Below are positions 22,835 through 30,568 of a stretch of DNA of 34,696 nucleotides, piece after piece. Origin of the DNA: Planctomycetota bacterium (GTDB lineage Bacteria > Planctomycetota > UBA8742 > UBA2392); contig JAHBXZ010000011.1 in the NCBI GenBank assembly GCA_019636215.1, positions 1 through 34,696 of the forward strand, written 5' to 3'. Every line of letters begins with the position of its first letter. Within the stretch, counting starts at the first letter, position 1. Under the pieces are notes generated by a model, which was given only the letters and a program-made list of their open reading frames with translations, had not been told where the DNA came from and did not search any database. Made by a program: the position numbers and the translations under genes.

Positions 22835-23339
22835 GATGAACAATGTGCATCTTTGCCCCTGCTGTGCCGCACACCTGCGTGTGCCCGCCGAACTGCACAT
22901 CATGCGCTGCAACGCCTGCGACGCCGACCTGGTGTGGCTGGATCGCGGGGGCGTGCGCGGCCTGGCGCTGGTGCCCCCGCCTGTGGAACAGCCGCCGTAC
23001 ACCGACCCGGTACAATGGCAGCGCCGATCCGCGGCAAAGCCGCTGGATGCGCCGCTGTTTGTGAACCAGCGCCGCGAGGCTGCCCTGGCCGCGCTTGGCC
23101 GCCGGCGGGCGTTATGGGCGGCGGCGTTCTGGTTTTGCGCCATACTGTTTGTGGCCGCGGCGGGCAGCGGACTGGGCGGGTTTGCAAGCCTGCTGCGTCA
23201 CCCCGGCCGCGATGCCGAGGCGCCCGTGATTGTCATGCTGCTGGCGGTGGTCACGTCACCGTTGCTGTCGTACGTTGCGCTGTACTTCCATGGCCGCGCG
23301 CGTCTGCTGGCAGAAAACATGCAACGCTATCGCCAGTAA
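22833..23339 (+). CDS. Small zinc-ribbon membrane protein, function unknown
   Basis: This 168-residue protein opens with a zinc ribbon (CPCC at residues 8-11 and CNAC at 26-29). A polar linker rich in Pro and Arg follows, then two membrane helices (about residues 93-117, RALWAAAFWFCAILFVAAA, and 130-152, APVIVMLLAVVTSPLLSYVAL), and a basic tail. It starts 42 nt past comEC on the same strand but may have its own promoter. Two adjacent ATG codons (22833 and 22836) are candidate starts. I know no family. It converges on accA with 24 nt between the stops. Confidence 0.65.
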   Translation: MMNNVHLCPCCAAHLRVPAELHIMRCNACDADLVWLDRGGVRGLALVPPPVEQPPYTDPVQWQRRSAAKPLDAPLFVNQRREAALAALGRRRALWAAAFWFCAILFVAAAGSGLGGFASLLRHPGRDAEAPVIVMLLAVVTSPLLSYVALYFHGRARLLAENMQRYRQ

Positions 23340-23363
23340 GGCGGGCGTTCGGCCGGCCTGACA

Positions 23364-24356
23364 CTACGCCGCGACCTCGATGTACTTGCCCATGCCGCGC
23401 AGCTTGGCGTAGCGTTGGTCAAGCAGTTCGTTCACCGGCAGCTTGATCAGCTCGCTCAAGTGCTTCAGCAGGTAGGTCTTGACGATTTCCATGGCCTTGC
23501 GCGGGTCGCGGTGCGCGCCGCCGTAGGGCTCTGGGACAATCTCGTCCATGATGCCAAGCTCAATCAGGTCGTTGGGTGTCAGCCGCAGCACCCGGGCCGC
23601 GTCGCTGGCCTTTTTCGCATCATGCCACAGGATCGCCGCGCAGCCTTCCGGGCTGATCACGCTGTAGTAGGAGTTTTCCATGATCAGGTAGCGGTCGCCC
23701 ACGCCGATGCCCAGCGCGCCGCCGCTTCCGCCCTCGCCAATGGTACAGGTAATGATCGGCACCTTCAGGCCGGTCATCTCGCGGATGTTTTCGGCAATGG
23801 CGTGGCTTTGGCCGCGTTCTTCGGCCTCGATGCCGGGGTAGGCGCCGGGGGTGTTAATGAAGCTGATGATCGGCAGGCCGAACTTCTCGGCCATCTGCAT
23901 TTTGCGCAGGGCCTTGCGGTAGCCTTCGGGGTGTGCGCAGCCGAAGTTGCACTCCAGGCGCTCCTTGAGCGTCTTGCCCTTGCGGTGGCCCAGCACCATG
24001 ACCTTGTGGCCGTCAATCGTGCCAAAGCCGCACAGGATGGCGGGGTCGTCCTTGTAGGCGCGGTCGCCCTTGAGTTCCTGGAAGTCGTCAAAAATGTTGG
24101 CCACAAAATCGCTGGTCAAGGGGCGCGAAGGATGGCGCGAAAGCTGCACGCGGTTCCAGGGGTCCAGGTTGCCGAACACGCTGTCGGTGAGCTTGCGGAC
24201 GTCTTTCTCAAGGAACTCGATTTCGGACTGGATGTCCTTGGCCTTTTGTTTGTCTTTCTCGTTGGCCAGGTCCATGCGGCGGCTTTCGAGCTTCATTTCA
24301 AGCTCGACAATGGGGCGTTCGAACTCAGGTACATTCAGGCGGTCAACACCGGACAT
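23364..24356 (-). CDS. accA: Acetyl-CoA carboxylase carboxyltransferase subunit alpha
   Basis: The 330 residues match AccA end to end. AccA with AccD transfers the carboxyl group from carboxybiotin to acetyl-CoA, making malonyl-CoA for fatty-acid synthesis. A helical N-terminal part (about 9-60, FERPIVELEMKLESRR) leads into the crotonase-like core with LSRHPSRPLTSDF, INTPGAYPGIEAEERGQ, IGEGGSGGALGIGVGD and YSVISPEGCAAILW. GGAG lies 8 nt before the ATG. A TATAAG promoter sits just upstream. No accB, accC or accD is present in the window. The length is slightly above the E. coli protein, and nothing is missing. Confidence 0.97.
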   Translation of the reverse strand: MSGVDRLNVPEFERPIVELEMKLESRRMDLANEKDKQKAKDIQSEIEFLEKDVRKLTDSVFGNLDPWNRVQLSRHPSRPLTSDFVANIFDDFQELKGDRAYKDDPAILCGFGTIDGHKVMVLGHRKGKTLKERLECNFGCAHPEGYRKALRKMQMAEKFGLPIISFINTPGAYPGIEAEERGQSHAIAENIREMTGLKVPIITCTIGEGGSGGALGIGVGDRYLIMENSYYSVISPEGCAAILWHDAKKASDAARVLRLTPNDLIELGIMDEIVPEPYGGAHRDPRKAMEIVKTYLLKHLSELIKLPVNELLDQRYAKLRGMGKYIEVAA

Positions 24357-24382
24357 GTTGCGGTCTCCAGTTAGTGCGCACT

Positions 24383-24411
24383 CTTATAGCGAAAACACGT
24401 CTGAACGCGAA
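24383..24411 (-). promoter_or_regulatory. Probable accA promoter
   Basis: TATAAG (24388-24383 on the minus strand) matches the -10 consensus at 5 of 6. With a 17-bp spacer the -35 is TTCGCG, a weak match. The leader would be about 20 nt and contains the GGAG site of accA. Confidence 0.45.
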
Positions 24412-24427
24412 GCGTAAGCGAGCGCCA

Positions 24428-24958
24428 TCATGGTGCCGTTGGGCCGCCCTGCTGGTTTGCTTGCAACGCCCGGGCCGACTCCGCGCGCGCCGTCAGCCAG
24501 CGGGCAACAGGCGCAAGATCACTTCCAAGCATCCAGCTCACGCCCAGGAGCACTTCGTTGGTTACGCCTTGATCTACGTAGCGCAGGCACAGCACCGTCC
24601 GCTCTTTCTTCACCACTTCGACTACGGACGCGAAAGGTACCGGCGTGTCACGAATTTTAAGGCCATTCTCCAGTATCTGGACCAACGGAAAGCGCTGCAA
24701 TGTCCACACGCCAAATCCAAGCAGAAAGGCTCCCAAAAGGACATTGAATCCAAAGGTCGTACTCATAGCCCCAGAGCCACTTGATGCTGTCGACGCTAGC
24801 AACGCAATCACTAGGTTCGCCACAACAATAGACAGCAATACCACCGCACCCCCAATAATCTGGATCCATCCGCCAACTCTGACGCCTGCATTGAGAGTTT
24901 GTCCGACGGCAAGGCTCGGTTGATCAGGGGCCGTACCATAGGGAAGAGGCGATTGCAT
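24428..24958 (-). CDS. Membrane protein of unknown function
   Basis: The 176-residue product has two membrane helices (about residues 31-55, WIQIIGGAVVLLSIVVANLV, and 71-88, FNVLLGAFLLGFGVWTL). A soluble C-terminal part of about 85 residues looks like a small PH-like beta domain (LVQILENGLKIRDTPVPFAS onward). Base composition is less GC-rich than the neighbours, especially in the first half, which could reflect later acquisition. It lies 71 nt upstream of accA on the same strand and 34 nt downstream of ubiE. No enzyme motif is visible. Confidence 0.65.
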   Translation of the reverse strand: MQSPLPYGTAPDQPSLAVGQTLNAGVRVGGWIQIIGGAVVLLSIVVANLVIALLASTASSGSGAMSTTFGFNVLLGAFLLGFGVWTLQRFPLVQILENGLKIRDTPVPFASVVEVVKKERTVLCLRYVDQGVTNEVLLGVSWMLGSDLAPVARWLTARAESARALQANQQGGPTAP

Positions 24959-24992
24959 GGCTACTCACATTGAACTCATTGAGGGAGTACGA

Positions 24993-25748
24993 TCAAATCG
25001 TTCCCACATGAATCGCCATCGTACCCAGGTTCAGCTTGCGGAACGTGACTTCCCCAAAGCCGGCCTTGGTCATGCGGTCGGCGAGTTCCGCCGCGCTGGG
25101 AAACACGGCAATGCTGTCGGCCAGGTAGCTGTAGGCCTTCTGGGGGCTCTTGCTCAGGGCGTTGCCGACCCACGGCACTACCCGATTGATGTAAAAGTTC
25201 GCGCACTTGCCAATCAGCCCTCGCGCCGGTGTGCATTCCAGAATCACCAGCCGGCCACCGGGGCGCAGCACGCGGGCCAGTTCCGCAAGCCCGGCGTCCA
25301 AATCCTGAAAGTTACGTACGCCAAACCCAACGCTGATCACGTCAAAGCTGGCGTCGGCAAAGGGCAGGCGCAGCGCGTCGCCCGCCAGCCACGGCACCGG
25401 CGCGCCGAGTTTTTCGCCCTTGGCCCGGGCCAGCCGCAGCATTTCGGGCGTGAAATCCAGGCCTGTCACACTGGCCGGCGCCGGGTTGTGCGCGGCGAAC
25501 ATCAGCGCGAAATCGCCCGTGCCGCAGCAGGCGTCCAGCACGCGGTCCCCGGACTTGACCTGCGCCAGTTTTATGGCCTTGCGGCGCCAGGCCATGTCGC
25601 GCCCGCCCGAGATCACGCGGTTCAGAAGGTCATAGCGGCCCGAAATCGCGGCGAACATTTCGCGCACCTTGGTGCCACGCGAGTTGTCGCGGGGGTCCAC
25701 GGCGGAATCGCCGCGCAGCTTGGGTTCGGGTTCTGTGGCCGTAGCCAT
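24993..25748 (-). CDS. ubiE/menG: Ubiquinone/menaquinone C-methyltransferase
   Basis: The ATG at 25748 gives 251 residues, normal for UbiE/MenG. An upstream in-frame start at 25796 adds 16 residues without family match. Family motifs are AISGRYDLLNRVISGGRDMAWRR (about 34-56, shown in part), SAM-binding motif I VLDACCGTGDFAL (70-82), VGFGVRNFQDLDAGLAELAR, and the late PSAAELADRMTKAGF block. The enzyme methylates the quinone ring using S-adenosylmethionine. Whether the product is menaquinone or ubiquinone depends on the organism and cannot be told here. The protein ends in the usual LGTMAIHVG. Confidence 0.93.
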   Translation of the reverse strand: MATATEPEPKLRGDSAVDPRDNSRGTKVREMFAAISGRYDLLNRVISGGRDMAWRRKAIKLAQVKSGDRVLDACCGTGDFALMFAAHNPAPASVTGLDFTPEMLRLARAKGEKLGAPVPWLAGDALRLPFADASFDVISVGFGVRNFQDLDAGLAELARVLRPGGRLVILECTPARGLIGKCANFYINRVVPWVGNALSKSPQKAYSYLADSIAVFPSAAELADRMTKAGFGEVTFRKLNLGTMAIHVGTI

Positions 25749-25790
25749 GCGCTTATGGTGTCGGCTTTGAAGGGTCAGGTCAACGACGGG

Positions 25791-25913
25791 TCTCACGCAA
25801 AGTCGCCAAGACGCCGAGTAATGCCCTGCAAGTCAACTCCAACAGCGGAGGCAAACCAAGACCGGCGCGATGCCGCCGGTGGTTCTTGGCGCCTTTGCGC
25901 CTTGGCGTGAGAA
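25791..25913. repeat. Inverted CTTGGCG/TTTGCG-type intergenic repeat
   Basis: The left arm (25791-25815, TCTCACGCAAAGTCGCCAAG) and the right arm (25883-25913, ending CGCCTTGGCGTGAGAA) are imperfect reverse complements around a ~67-bp centre. Phrases of the kind CTTTGCG..CTTGGCGTGAGA recur between genes in many environmental bacteria. The whole block lies between ubiE and the rpsI terminator. No coding potential is evident. Confidence 0.6.
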
Positions 25914-25936
25914 GTGCGGTGCGCCAACTGGAAACA

Positions 25937-25964
25937 AAAAGCCCCCGCGTTGGCGGGGGCTTTT
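25937..25964 (-). terminator. Rho-independent terminator of rplM-rpsI
   Basis: A 12-bp stem AAAAGCCCCCGC / GCGGGGGCTTTT closes the loop GTTG, 16 nt past the rpsI stop. On the minus strand the stem ends in TTTTTG. Confidence 0.9.
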
Positions 25965-25980
25965 GAATGGGTCGCGAACA

Positions 25981-26379
25981 CTAGCGCTTGCTGAACTGTG
26001 TGCCACGGCGGGCACCGCGCAGGCCGTACTTCTTGCGTTCCTTCATGCGGCTGTCGCGGGTCAGGAAGTTGTGTTCCTTCAGCTTGGGCTCCAGTTCCTT
26101 GTTCACCTGGATCAGGCAGCGGCTGATGCCAAGGCGAACGGCCTCGGCCTGGGCGACGTTGCCGCCGCCGGTGACGTTCACGAACACGTCAAACTTGCCC
26201 GCCAGCTCGGTCACTTCAAAGGGCTGGCGCAGGAACTTGCGCTCGGCGTAGCTCTTGAAGTATTCCTCGCCCTCGCGGCTGTTGATGGTCACCTTGCCCG
26301 AGCCCGCGCGGATGCGAACGCGCGCGGTTGCCGACTTGCGGCGGCCCAAACCCCAGATGAAGCCTTTTGTGTCTGCCAT
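25981..26379 (-). CDS. rpsI: 30S ribosomal protein S9
   Basis: The 132 residues match S9: FIWGLGRRKSATARVRI at the start, GSGKVTINSREGEEYF, NVTGGGNVAQAEAVRLGISR in the middle and the conserved C-terminal GLRGARRGTQFSKR, whose final Ser-Lys-Arg reaches the P-site tRNA. It follows rplM by 29 nt on the same strand, the near-universal bacterial order, and ends at a strong terminator. Confidence 0.98.
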   Translation of the reverse strand: MADTKGFIWGLGRRKSATARVRIRAGSGKVTINSREGEEYFKSYAERKFLRQPFEVTELAGKFDVFVNVTGGGNVAQAEAVRLGISRCLIQVNKELEPKLKEHNFLTRDSRMKERKKYGLRGARRGTQFSKR

Positions 26380-26408
26380 GTTCGTTCTGCCTTATCTTCC
26401 GTGCCGGG

Positions 26409-26885
26409 CTACTTGCCCAGGCCGGCCTTCTGGCCGTAGGTAATGGTGAAGGGCTGGGGCTGCTGGGCTGTGTGGGGATGCTCGCCGCCCTTGTACAGCT
26501 TCAGCTTGGTCAGCATGTGCCGGCCGATTTTGTTCTTGGGCAGCATGCGGCGCACCGCCAGCATCACGATCTTTTCAGGAAAGCGCTTCTGAAGGTTGGC
26601 AAACGTTTCGCTGCGCTGGCCACCGGGGTACAGCGAGAAGCTGAGGTATTCCTTCAGCTCACTCTTGCGGCCTGTCACGACGACCTTTTCCACGTTGGTC
26701 ACCACCACAAAATCACCGGTGTCGGTGTTCTGGGTGTAGGTGGGCTTGTGCTTGCCCATCAACAGCACGGCAATCTTGTTGGCCATGCGGCCCAGGTTCT
26801 GGCCGCTGGCATCCACAAGGTGCCAGGCCTGCTTGACTTCGCCGGTCTTGGCGCGCCAAGAGCGTTGAGAAGGTGCAACTGTCAT
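26409..26885 (-). CDS. rplM: 50S ribosomal protein L13
   Basis: The protein is a clear L13: WHLVDASGQNLGRMANKIAV, LMGKHKPTYTQNTDTGDFVV, GRKSELKEYLSFSLYPGGQR and AVRRMLPKNKIGRHMLTKL. Three in-frame starts are possible. I prefer the ATG at 26885 because TTGAGG ends 10 nt upstream. The ATG at 26891 would leave only 2 nt to that site, and the longer start at 26927 lies almost at the predicted transcription start. That gives 158 residues, slightly longer than E. coli L13 (142) because of the N-terminal segment. A strong promoter 50 nt upstream drives rplM-rpsI. Confidence 0.97.
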   Translation of the reverse strand: MTVAPSQRSWRAKTGEVKQAWHLVDASGQNLGRMANKIAVLLMGKHKPTYTQNTDTGDFVVVTNVEKVVVTGRKSELKEYLSFSLYPGGQRSETFANLQKRFPEKIVMLAVRRMLPKNKIGRHMLTKLKLYKGGEHPHTAQQPQPFTITYGQKAGLGK

Positions 26886-26936
26886 TGGCATTACCTCAAT
26901 ATCCCTGCGGCCAACATGGCCTTGCAAGGGGCGGGA

Positions 26937-26964
26937 AAGATAGCAGTGGCGGTTGCCATGTCAA
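26937..26964 (-). promoter_or_regulatory. Strong sigma-70 promoter of rplM-rpsI
   Basis: A perfect TTGACA (26964-26959) and TATCTT (26942-26937) are separated by 16 bp. The predicted start near 26930 gives a ~45-nt leader with two small hairpins (CCTTGCAAGG and GGCCATGTTGGCC), which could carry autogenous control, but that is speculative. Confidence 0.8.
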
Positions 26965-27191
26965 TGCGGGGGGCAGGCGGGGTTCTGGGGCGCAGTGCGA
27001 GGGTCATTGAGTCCGGGAAACAGGGCTTGAGCCGGTAGTGGCATCGGGAGATGCCCGTAACCGGCGCAGGCAACATCGGCGCCCCGTGCCCTGCGACCCA
27101 TGCCCCAGCCACCTTGCCCCATGCCTATTGCCCGAATTGCGCCGGTTTGGTTTGCTGACAGCCTCCCATCCGTGCCAGACCCGAGGAATGC
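26965..27191. other. Divergent gap upstream of the unknown 224-residue protein
   Basis: Beyond the rplM promoter, 227 bp lead to the plus-strand gene at 27192. I see GAGGA just before its ATG, but no clear promoter or long inverted repeat. The sequence is C-rich on the plus strand over 27080-27130. Confidence 0.4.
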
Positions 27192-27866
27192 ATGAAGTTT
27201 GATGCCCGTGTGATCGGCATTCCCAACCACCTTGCCAACGCCAAGAAACATCTGGCCAAGGCTGACTATCAGCAGGAGGCCGCCAAGTTTGATGCCGCCG
27301 AGGCCAAGCTGGTGGCCAAGCTGCCCGCGCAGAAGAAGGTGATCAACGACTTTTTCCGGCGCAAGTTTGACTGCATCAGCCATTTCCAGTGCGAACGCTT
27401 CACGTTTTTGAAGCCGCTGCACGAGTTTGCCTGCTTCCTGAACGGCACCACGATTGAAGAAGTGTTCCAGGAGAACGCCTGGACAGAAGCCCTGCACATT
27501 GTGCTGATGGGCCCCAATGACTGCCTGGTGGCGCCATTCGATTTTCCGGTGCCCATCAACGTGGAAGTGCCCGGGCGCCGCCACCCCTACACCATCTGTT
27601 CCGCGCCGCGCATTTCACAGGAACTCGACATCCTGGACGAGTACGTGGCGATTGAGCAGACCATGGGCGTGCGCAAGTTCGACGCGTTTGTGTCGATCAG
27701 CAACAGCGACATGGAAAAGTACGAAAAGCAGGAAGGCGTGGGCCGGCGCTTCTGGGCAAAGTGGGGCGTGGCGGCACTGCGCGGCCTTACCGAACGCGCG
27801 ATGAAGAACTCCCTGCCGGTGATTGTAGACCCGCAGTTCGGGGAAGTCCCCGCCACCGCAAGCTGA
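27192..27866 (+). CDS. Soluble protein of unknown function
   Basis: The 224-residue protein has no signal peptide or membrane helix. The ATG at 27192 has GAGGA 5 nt upstream. The N-terminal ~50 residues are helical and Lys/Ala-rich (ANAKKHLAKADYQQEAAKFD, then AAEAKLVAKLPAQKK). The middle has a Cys pair (FDCISHFQCERF) and the end is mixed alpha/beta (VRKFDAFVSISNSDMEKYEK). I do not recognise the family. It stands alone: the gene to the left is divergent and its stop codon abuts the stop of the converging lipoprotein gene with no spacer. Coding statistics look good, so I consider it real. Confidence 0.75.
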   Translation: MKFDARVIGIPNHLANAKKHLAKADYQQEAAKFDAAEAKLVAKLPAQKKVINDFFRRKFDCISHFQCERFTFLKPLHEFACFLNGTTIEEVFQENAWTEALHIVLMGPNDCLVAPFDFPVPINVEVPGRRHPYTICSAPRISQELDILDEYVAIEQTMGVRKFDAFVSISNSDMEKYEKQEGVGRRFWAKWGVAALRGLTERAMKNSLPVIVDPQFGEVPATAS

Positions 27867-29204
27867 TTATCGAACCCGCACCAGCACCGAATAGGTGCGT
27901 GTCGCGCCGGTCACGAAGACCTGGCCGATCTTGGGCTGCACGGTAAGCGTCAGGGTGTAGTCGCCGTTTGGCGCCGTAGGCGCAACGCTGATGCGGCCAA
28001 AGGGCTGAACACTGACGTTGGCCGGCGAGCTTGAACTCCAGGCAAAATCGACAAAACTTGGCCCGCCCGAATCACCGAAAGGGTGAAACGACGTGCTGCC
28101 GCCGATCTGCTGGCAGGCCAGAACACTGGTTCGGACAACCGCGCCACGGGTAGTTTCGACCAGCGTGGGCACACGAAACACAAAGTCGTAAAGCACCGTC
28201 ACGTTGTTGATGTTGCGCGCGCCATCCAGGGCCGCAATCAACTGCGCCAGGTTGCTGCCTGACGCCAGTGTGGTGCTGTCCGGGCCGACCAGCCGGTCGG
28301 GGTTACCCGGCGCCATGAAATTGTTCAGCAGTGCGTCGCCGATCAGCCCGGCCTGCGACAGGTCCGGCATGGCAACGCCGGTGTTGGGCACAAAACCGAT
28401 GCTGCCGTTGGCAATGCCGTCGTCGGCACCGTCGTTGGCCAGGCCCTGCCAGAAGTCAAACACGTTGGCCACGCCGATGTTGCGCGCCACCTGGGCCAGC
28501 CCGGCCAGTGCCCAGGACTGAAGCTGGTCAGTGCCAAAGCCGCCTGAGCCTGCGAAATCCGCGGGCTGGCTGGCGCGCACCTGCGCCAGGCCGAAAAACC
28601 GCGCCGTCTGCTGGCAGGTCAGCCCGAACAGCCCGGTCGAAATGCCGCCCGTTACGCCGGCAATCGTGCCGTCAAAGGCCAGGGAGCGCGTAACGGCAAA
28701 TGTGGTGAACGGCGAAACGAAAGTGTCGCCCGATGAGCTTCCTTCATAGTACGGCAGAACCGAATACATCACGTGCGTCGGGCCCATGACGTGAAACTTC
28801 TGGGTCACGGCCGTGGCCGGGTTGCCACCTTCCGTGACCGTACCGATGGAGTTCTGCCCGCGCACTTCAACCAGGATCGGCCCGCGATAGTTGCTGCGCT
28901 GCACACTGACCTGGTAGATGCCGTTGCTGAAGGTAACGCCCTGGCCCAGCGTGTTGTTGTCGTCCCAATCCACGCTGCCATCCAGGTTGATGGGCCGCAA
29001 CACAACCACGGCGTTGCGCACGACGCCGCCGATGCTGGCCACACCGCGCACGAAGGAACTCTCGTTAGGGTTGGCCACGGTGCCGGTGCTGCCGCCGCCG
29101 GGATTGATGGTGCGGGAAAGCTCCTCACGCTGGTCAAAATCGCCCTTGCAGGCGGCCAGCGCCAGCAGGGCAGCAACCGCGACTGCTACGCCGGGTGTGC
29201 GCAT
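27867..29204 (-). CDS. Putative lipoprotein of unknown function
   Basis: The 445-residue product starts with a lipoprotein signal (VAVAVAALLALAACKGD, lipobox LAAC with Cys19). A Gly/Ser/Thr linker follows, then an Ig- or carboxypeptidase-regulatory-like beta segment (about 50-115, ASIGGVVRNAVVVLRPINLD). The middle part is rich in Gly, Asn and Thr and the C-terminal segment (about 375-445) looks like a beta-sandwich, WSSSSPANVSVQPFGRISVA. It resembles secreted surface lipoproteins with carbohydrate-binding or scaffolding domains, but no catalytic motif stands out. Its ATG overlaps the clpP stop by one base (TAATG), so translation is probably coupled. Confidence 0.72.
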   Translation of the reverse strand: MRTPGVAVAVAALLALAACKGDFDQREELSRTINPGGGSTGTVANPNESSFVRGVASIGGVVRNAVVVLRPINLDGSVDWDDNNTLGQGVTFSNGIYQVSVQRSNYRGPILVEVRGQNSIGTVTEGGNPATAVTQKFHVMGPTHVMYSVLPYYEGSSSGDTFVSPFTTFAVTRSLAFDGTIAGVTGGISTGLFGLTCQQTARFFGLAQVRASQPADFAGSGGFGTDQLQSWALAGLAQVARNIGVANVFDFWQGLANDGADDGIANGSIGFVPNTGVAMPDLSQAGLIGDALLNNFMAPGNPDRLVGPDSTTLASGSNLAQLIAALDGARNINNVTVLYDFVFRVPTLVETTRGAVVRTSVLACQQIGGSTSFHPFGDSGGPSFVDFAWSSSSPANVSVQPFGRISVAPTAPNGDYTLTLTVQPKIGQVFVTGATRTYSVLVRVR

Positions 29205-29827
29205 TAGTCCAGTTCGCCGCGGTGGGCAATCACCTTCTTGACCAGCCCGTACTCGGCGGCGCCGTCGGCGGGAATCCAGAAGTCGCGGTGAACGTCTTTT
29301 TCCACCTGGGCCAGTTTGCGGCCGGTTTCTTCGGCCACGATCTTGTTGTACTGCAGCTTGATGCGCTCGATTTCACTGGAAAGGATTTCAAGGTCGCTGG
29401 CCTGGCCCCGCGCGGACATGCTGGGCTGGTGCAGCAGAAAGCGGCTGTTGGGCGTGCAGAAGCGTTCGTCCTTGTCGCTGCCAAGGTGAATCATGACAGC
29501 GGCGCTGGCGCAGATGCCGCAGACAATGCTGCGCACCGGCGGCTTCACAAAGCGCATGTAGTCCATGATCGCAAAGCCCGAATCGGCGCTGCCGCCGGGG
29601 CTGTTGACCAGCACGGTGATGATCTTGTTCGGGTCGTCGTCTTCCAGGATGCGCAGCTGCGCAATCACGCCCGCGGCAAGTTTGTCGTCCACCTGTTTGC
29701 TGATGATGATGGTGCGCGACTTCAGCAGCTTGTTGGCAAGCCCGGCATTGGCCTTTTCGGCGCCCTTGTCGGACTTCTCTTCTTCGTCGTCTTCAAGGCG
29801 GAAGGTGTGCGGATCAAAATCGAGCAT
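29204..29827 (-). CDS. clpP: ClpP-family serine protease (atypical)
   Basis: The ATG at 29827 has AGGAG 5 nt upstream. The 207-residue protein has an acidic N-terminal stretch (FRLEDDEEEKSD, 9-20) and then the ClpP fold: TVLVNSPGGSADSGFAIMDY, the nucleophile Ser108 in CGICASAAVMI, His133 in LLHQPSMSARG and Asp182 in HRDFWIPADGAAEYGLV. ClpP forms a two-ring chamber that degrades unfolded proteins fed by Clp ATPases. The nucleophile segment differs from the usual GQAASMGA. The acidic N-terminus is also unusual. Those points suggest a paralogue rather than the main ClpP. No clpX or tig lies nearby; a lipoprotein gene is translationally coupled behind it. Confidence 0.88.
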   Translation of the reverse strand: MLDFDPHTFRLEDDEEEKSDKGAEKANAGLANKLLKSRTIIISKQVDDKLAAGVIAQLRILEDDDPNKIITVLVNSPGGSADSGFAIMDYMRFVKPPVRSIVCGICASAAVMIHLGSDKDERFCTPNSRFLLHQPSMSARGQASDLEILSSEIERIKLQYNKIVAEETGRKLAQVEKDVHRDFWIPADGAAEYGLVKKVIAHRGELD

Positions 29828-29925
29828 GGCATCTCCTGGACGGGCGAACTTCAACACAAGCGCGGCAAGTGGTCAAGGCGGCGCGGCACAGGCCTAAACA
29901 CGCTGCAGGGCGCGGTGATTCCCGG

Positions 29926-30480
29926 CTAGGCCGGCGGCGCGGCCGGCGGCTGGGGCGGGCGTGGCGGCCTTGGGCCGCGATCGCCCCGTTCGCCTCCGCC
30001 ACCGCGGCGCGAACCCCTACGCGAACGGCCCCCGCGACGGTTGCCCCGCTGTCCGGGTTTACCTTCCTGCCCGGGCTTGCCTTCCTGTGCCGGCTTGCCT
30101 TCCTGTCCGGGTCGGCCACCCTGCCGGGGTCTGCCGCCCTGGCCTGGCCTGCCGCCCCCGGGTCGGCCGCTTTGGCCCGGCCTGCCGCCGCGCTGCTGGT
30201 TGCGGTCGCGATCACGGTCGCCGCCGCCACGCTGTTCGCGCAGGGCCTGTTCGAGGTCCGCGCCCTTGGCGTCAAGTTCGCGGATGATCTTGTAGGGCCG
30301 GCGCACGTAGAACTCGTCTTCCACGATGTCGCGGTCCATGACTTCAAACGTGCCTTTGTCGGCAAAGCGGATCAGCAGCGGCTTGTCGTACTGCTGGCCG
30401 CCTTCGGCCTCTACCTTTCGGCGCAGGGCCTTCCAGGCTTCTAGGGCTTCGGCGGCAGTCTGGCTTTCGCGGTGGCGCAT
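29926..30480 (-). CDS. Basic protein with Gly-Arg-Pro-Gln hexapeptide repeats
   Basis: From the ATG at 30480 the protein has 184 residues. A TTG at 30492 with AAGG close upstream is an alternative. Residues 1-85 form a small domain (ALEAWKALRRKVEAEGGQQY, then KPLLIRFADKGTFEVMDRDI) that I do not recognise. The rest is disordered and very basic: RGG and DRDRDR motifs, six or so G(R/K)PGQ(G/E) hexapeptides, then RRGGRSRRGSRRGGGG and a Pro-rich end. RGG-rich tails usually bind RNA or nucleic acid. It lies 98 nt upstream of clpP on the same strand. The repeat section (30046-30186) is likely to vary in length between strains. Confidence 0.65.
   Translation of the reverse strand: MRHRESQTAAEALEAWKALRRKVEAEGGQQYDKPLLIRFADKGTFEVMDRDIVEDEFYVRRPYKIIRELDAKGADLEQALREQRGGGDRDRDRNQQRGGRPGQSGRPGGGRPGQGGRPRQGGRPGQEGKPAQEGKPGQEGKPGQRGNRRGGRSRRGSRRGGGGERGDRGPRPPRPPQPPAAPPA
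30046..30186 (-). repeat. 18-bp tandem repeat coding G(R/K)PGQ(G/E)
   Basis: About eight imperfect 18-bp units, each giving a hexapeptide such as GRPGQG or GKPGQE, run within the Gly-Arg-Pro protein. Codons vary between units, so the array is not a very recent expansion. Confidence 0.75.
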
Positions 30481-30568
30481 GTGGGTAAACAACTACCTTG
30501 ATCCAAGCTAACATCAAGCCTTGACGCTGGTTGTTGAGGAGCAGCCAGCGCCACGAGGAGGACACACA

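Noticed and set aside
30046..30186. CRISPR-like array
   Set aside because: The 18-bp period is continuous without spacers and encodes an in-frame hexapeptide repeat.
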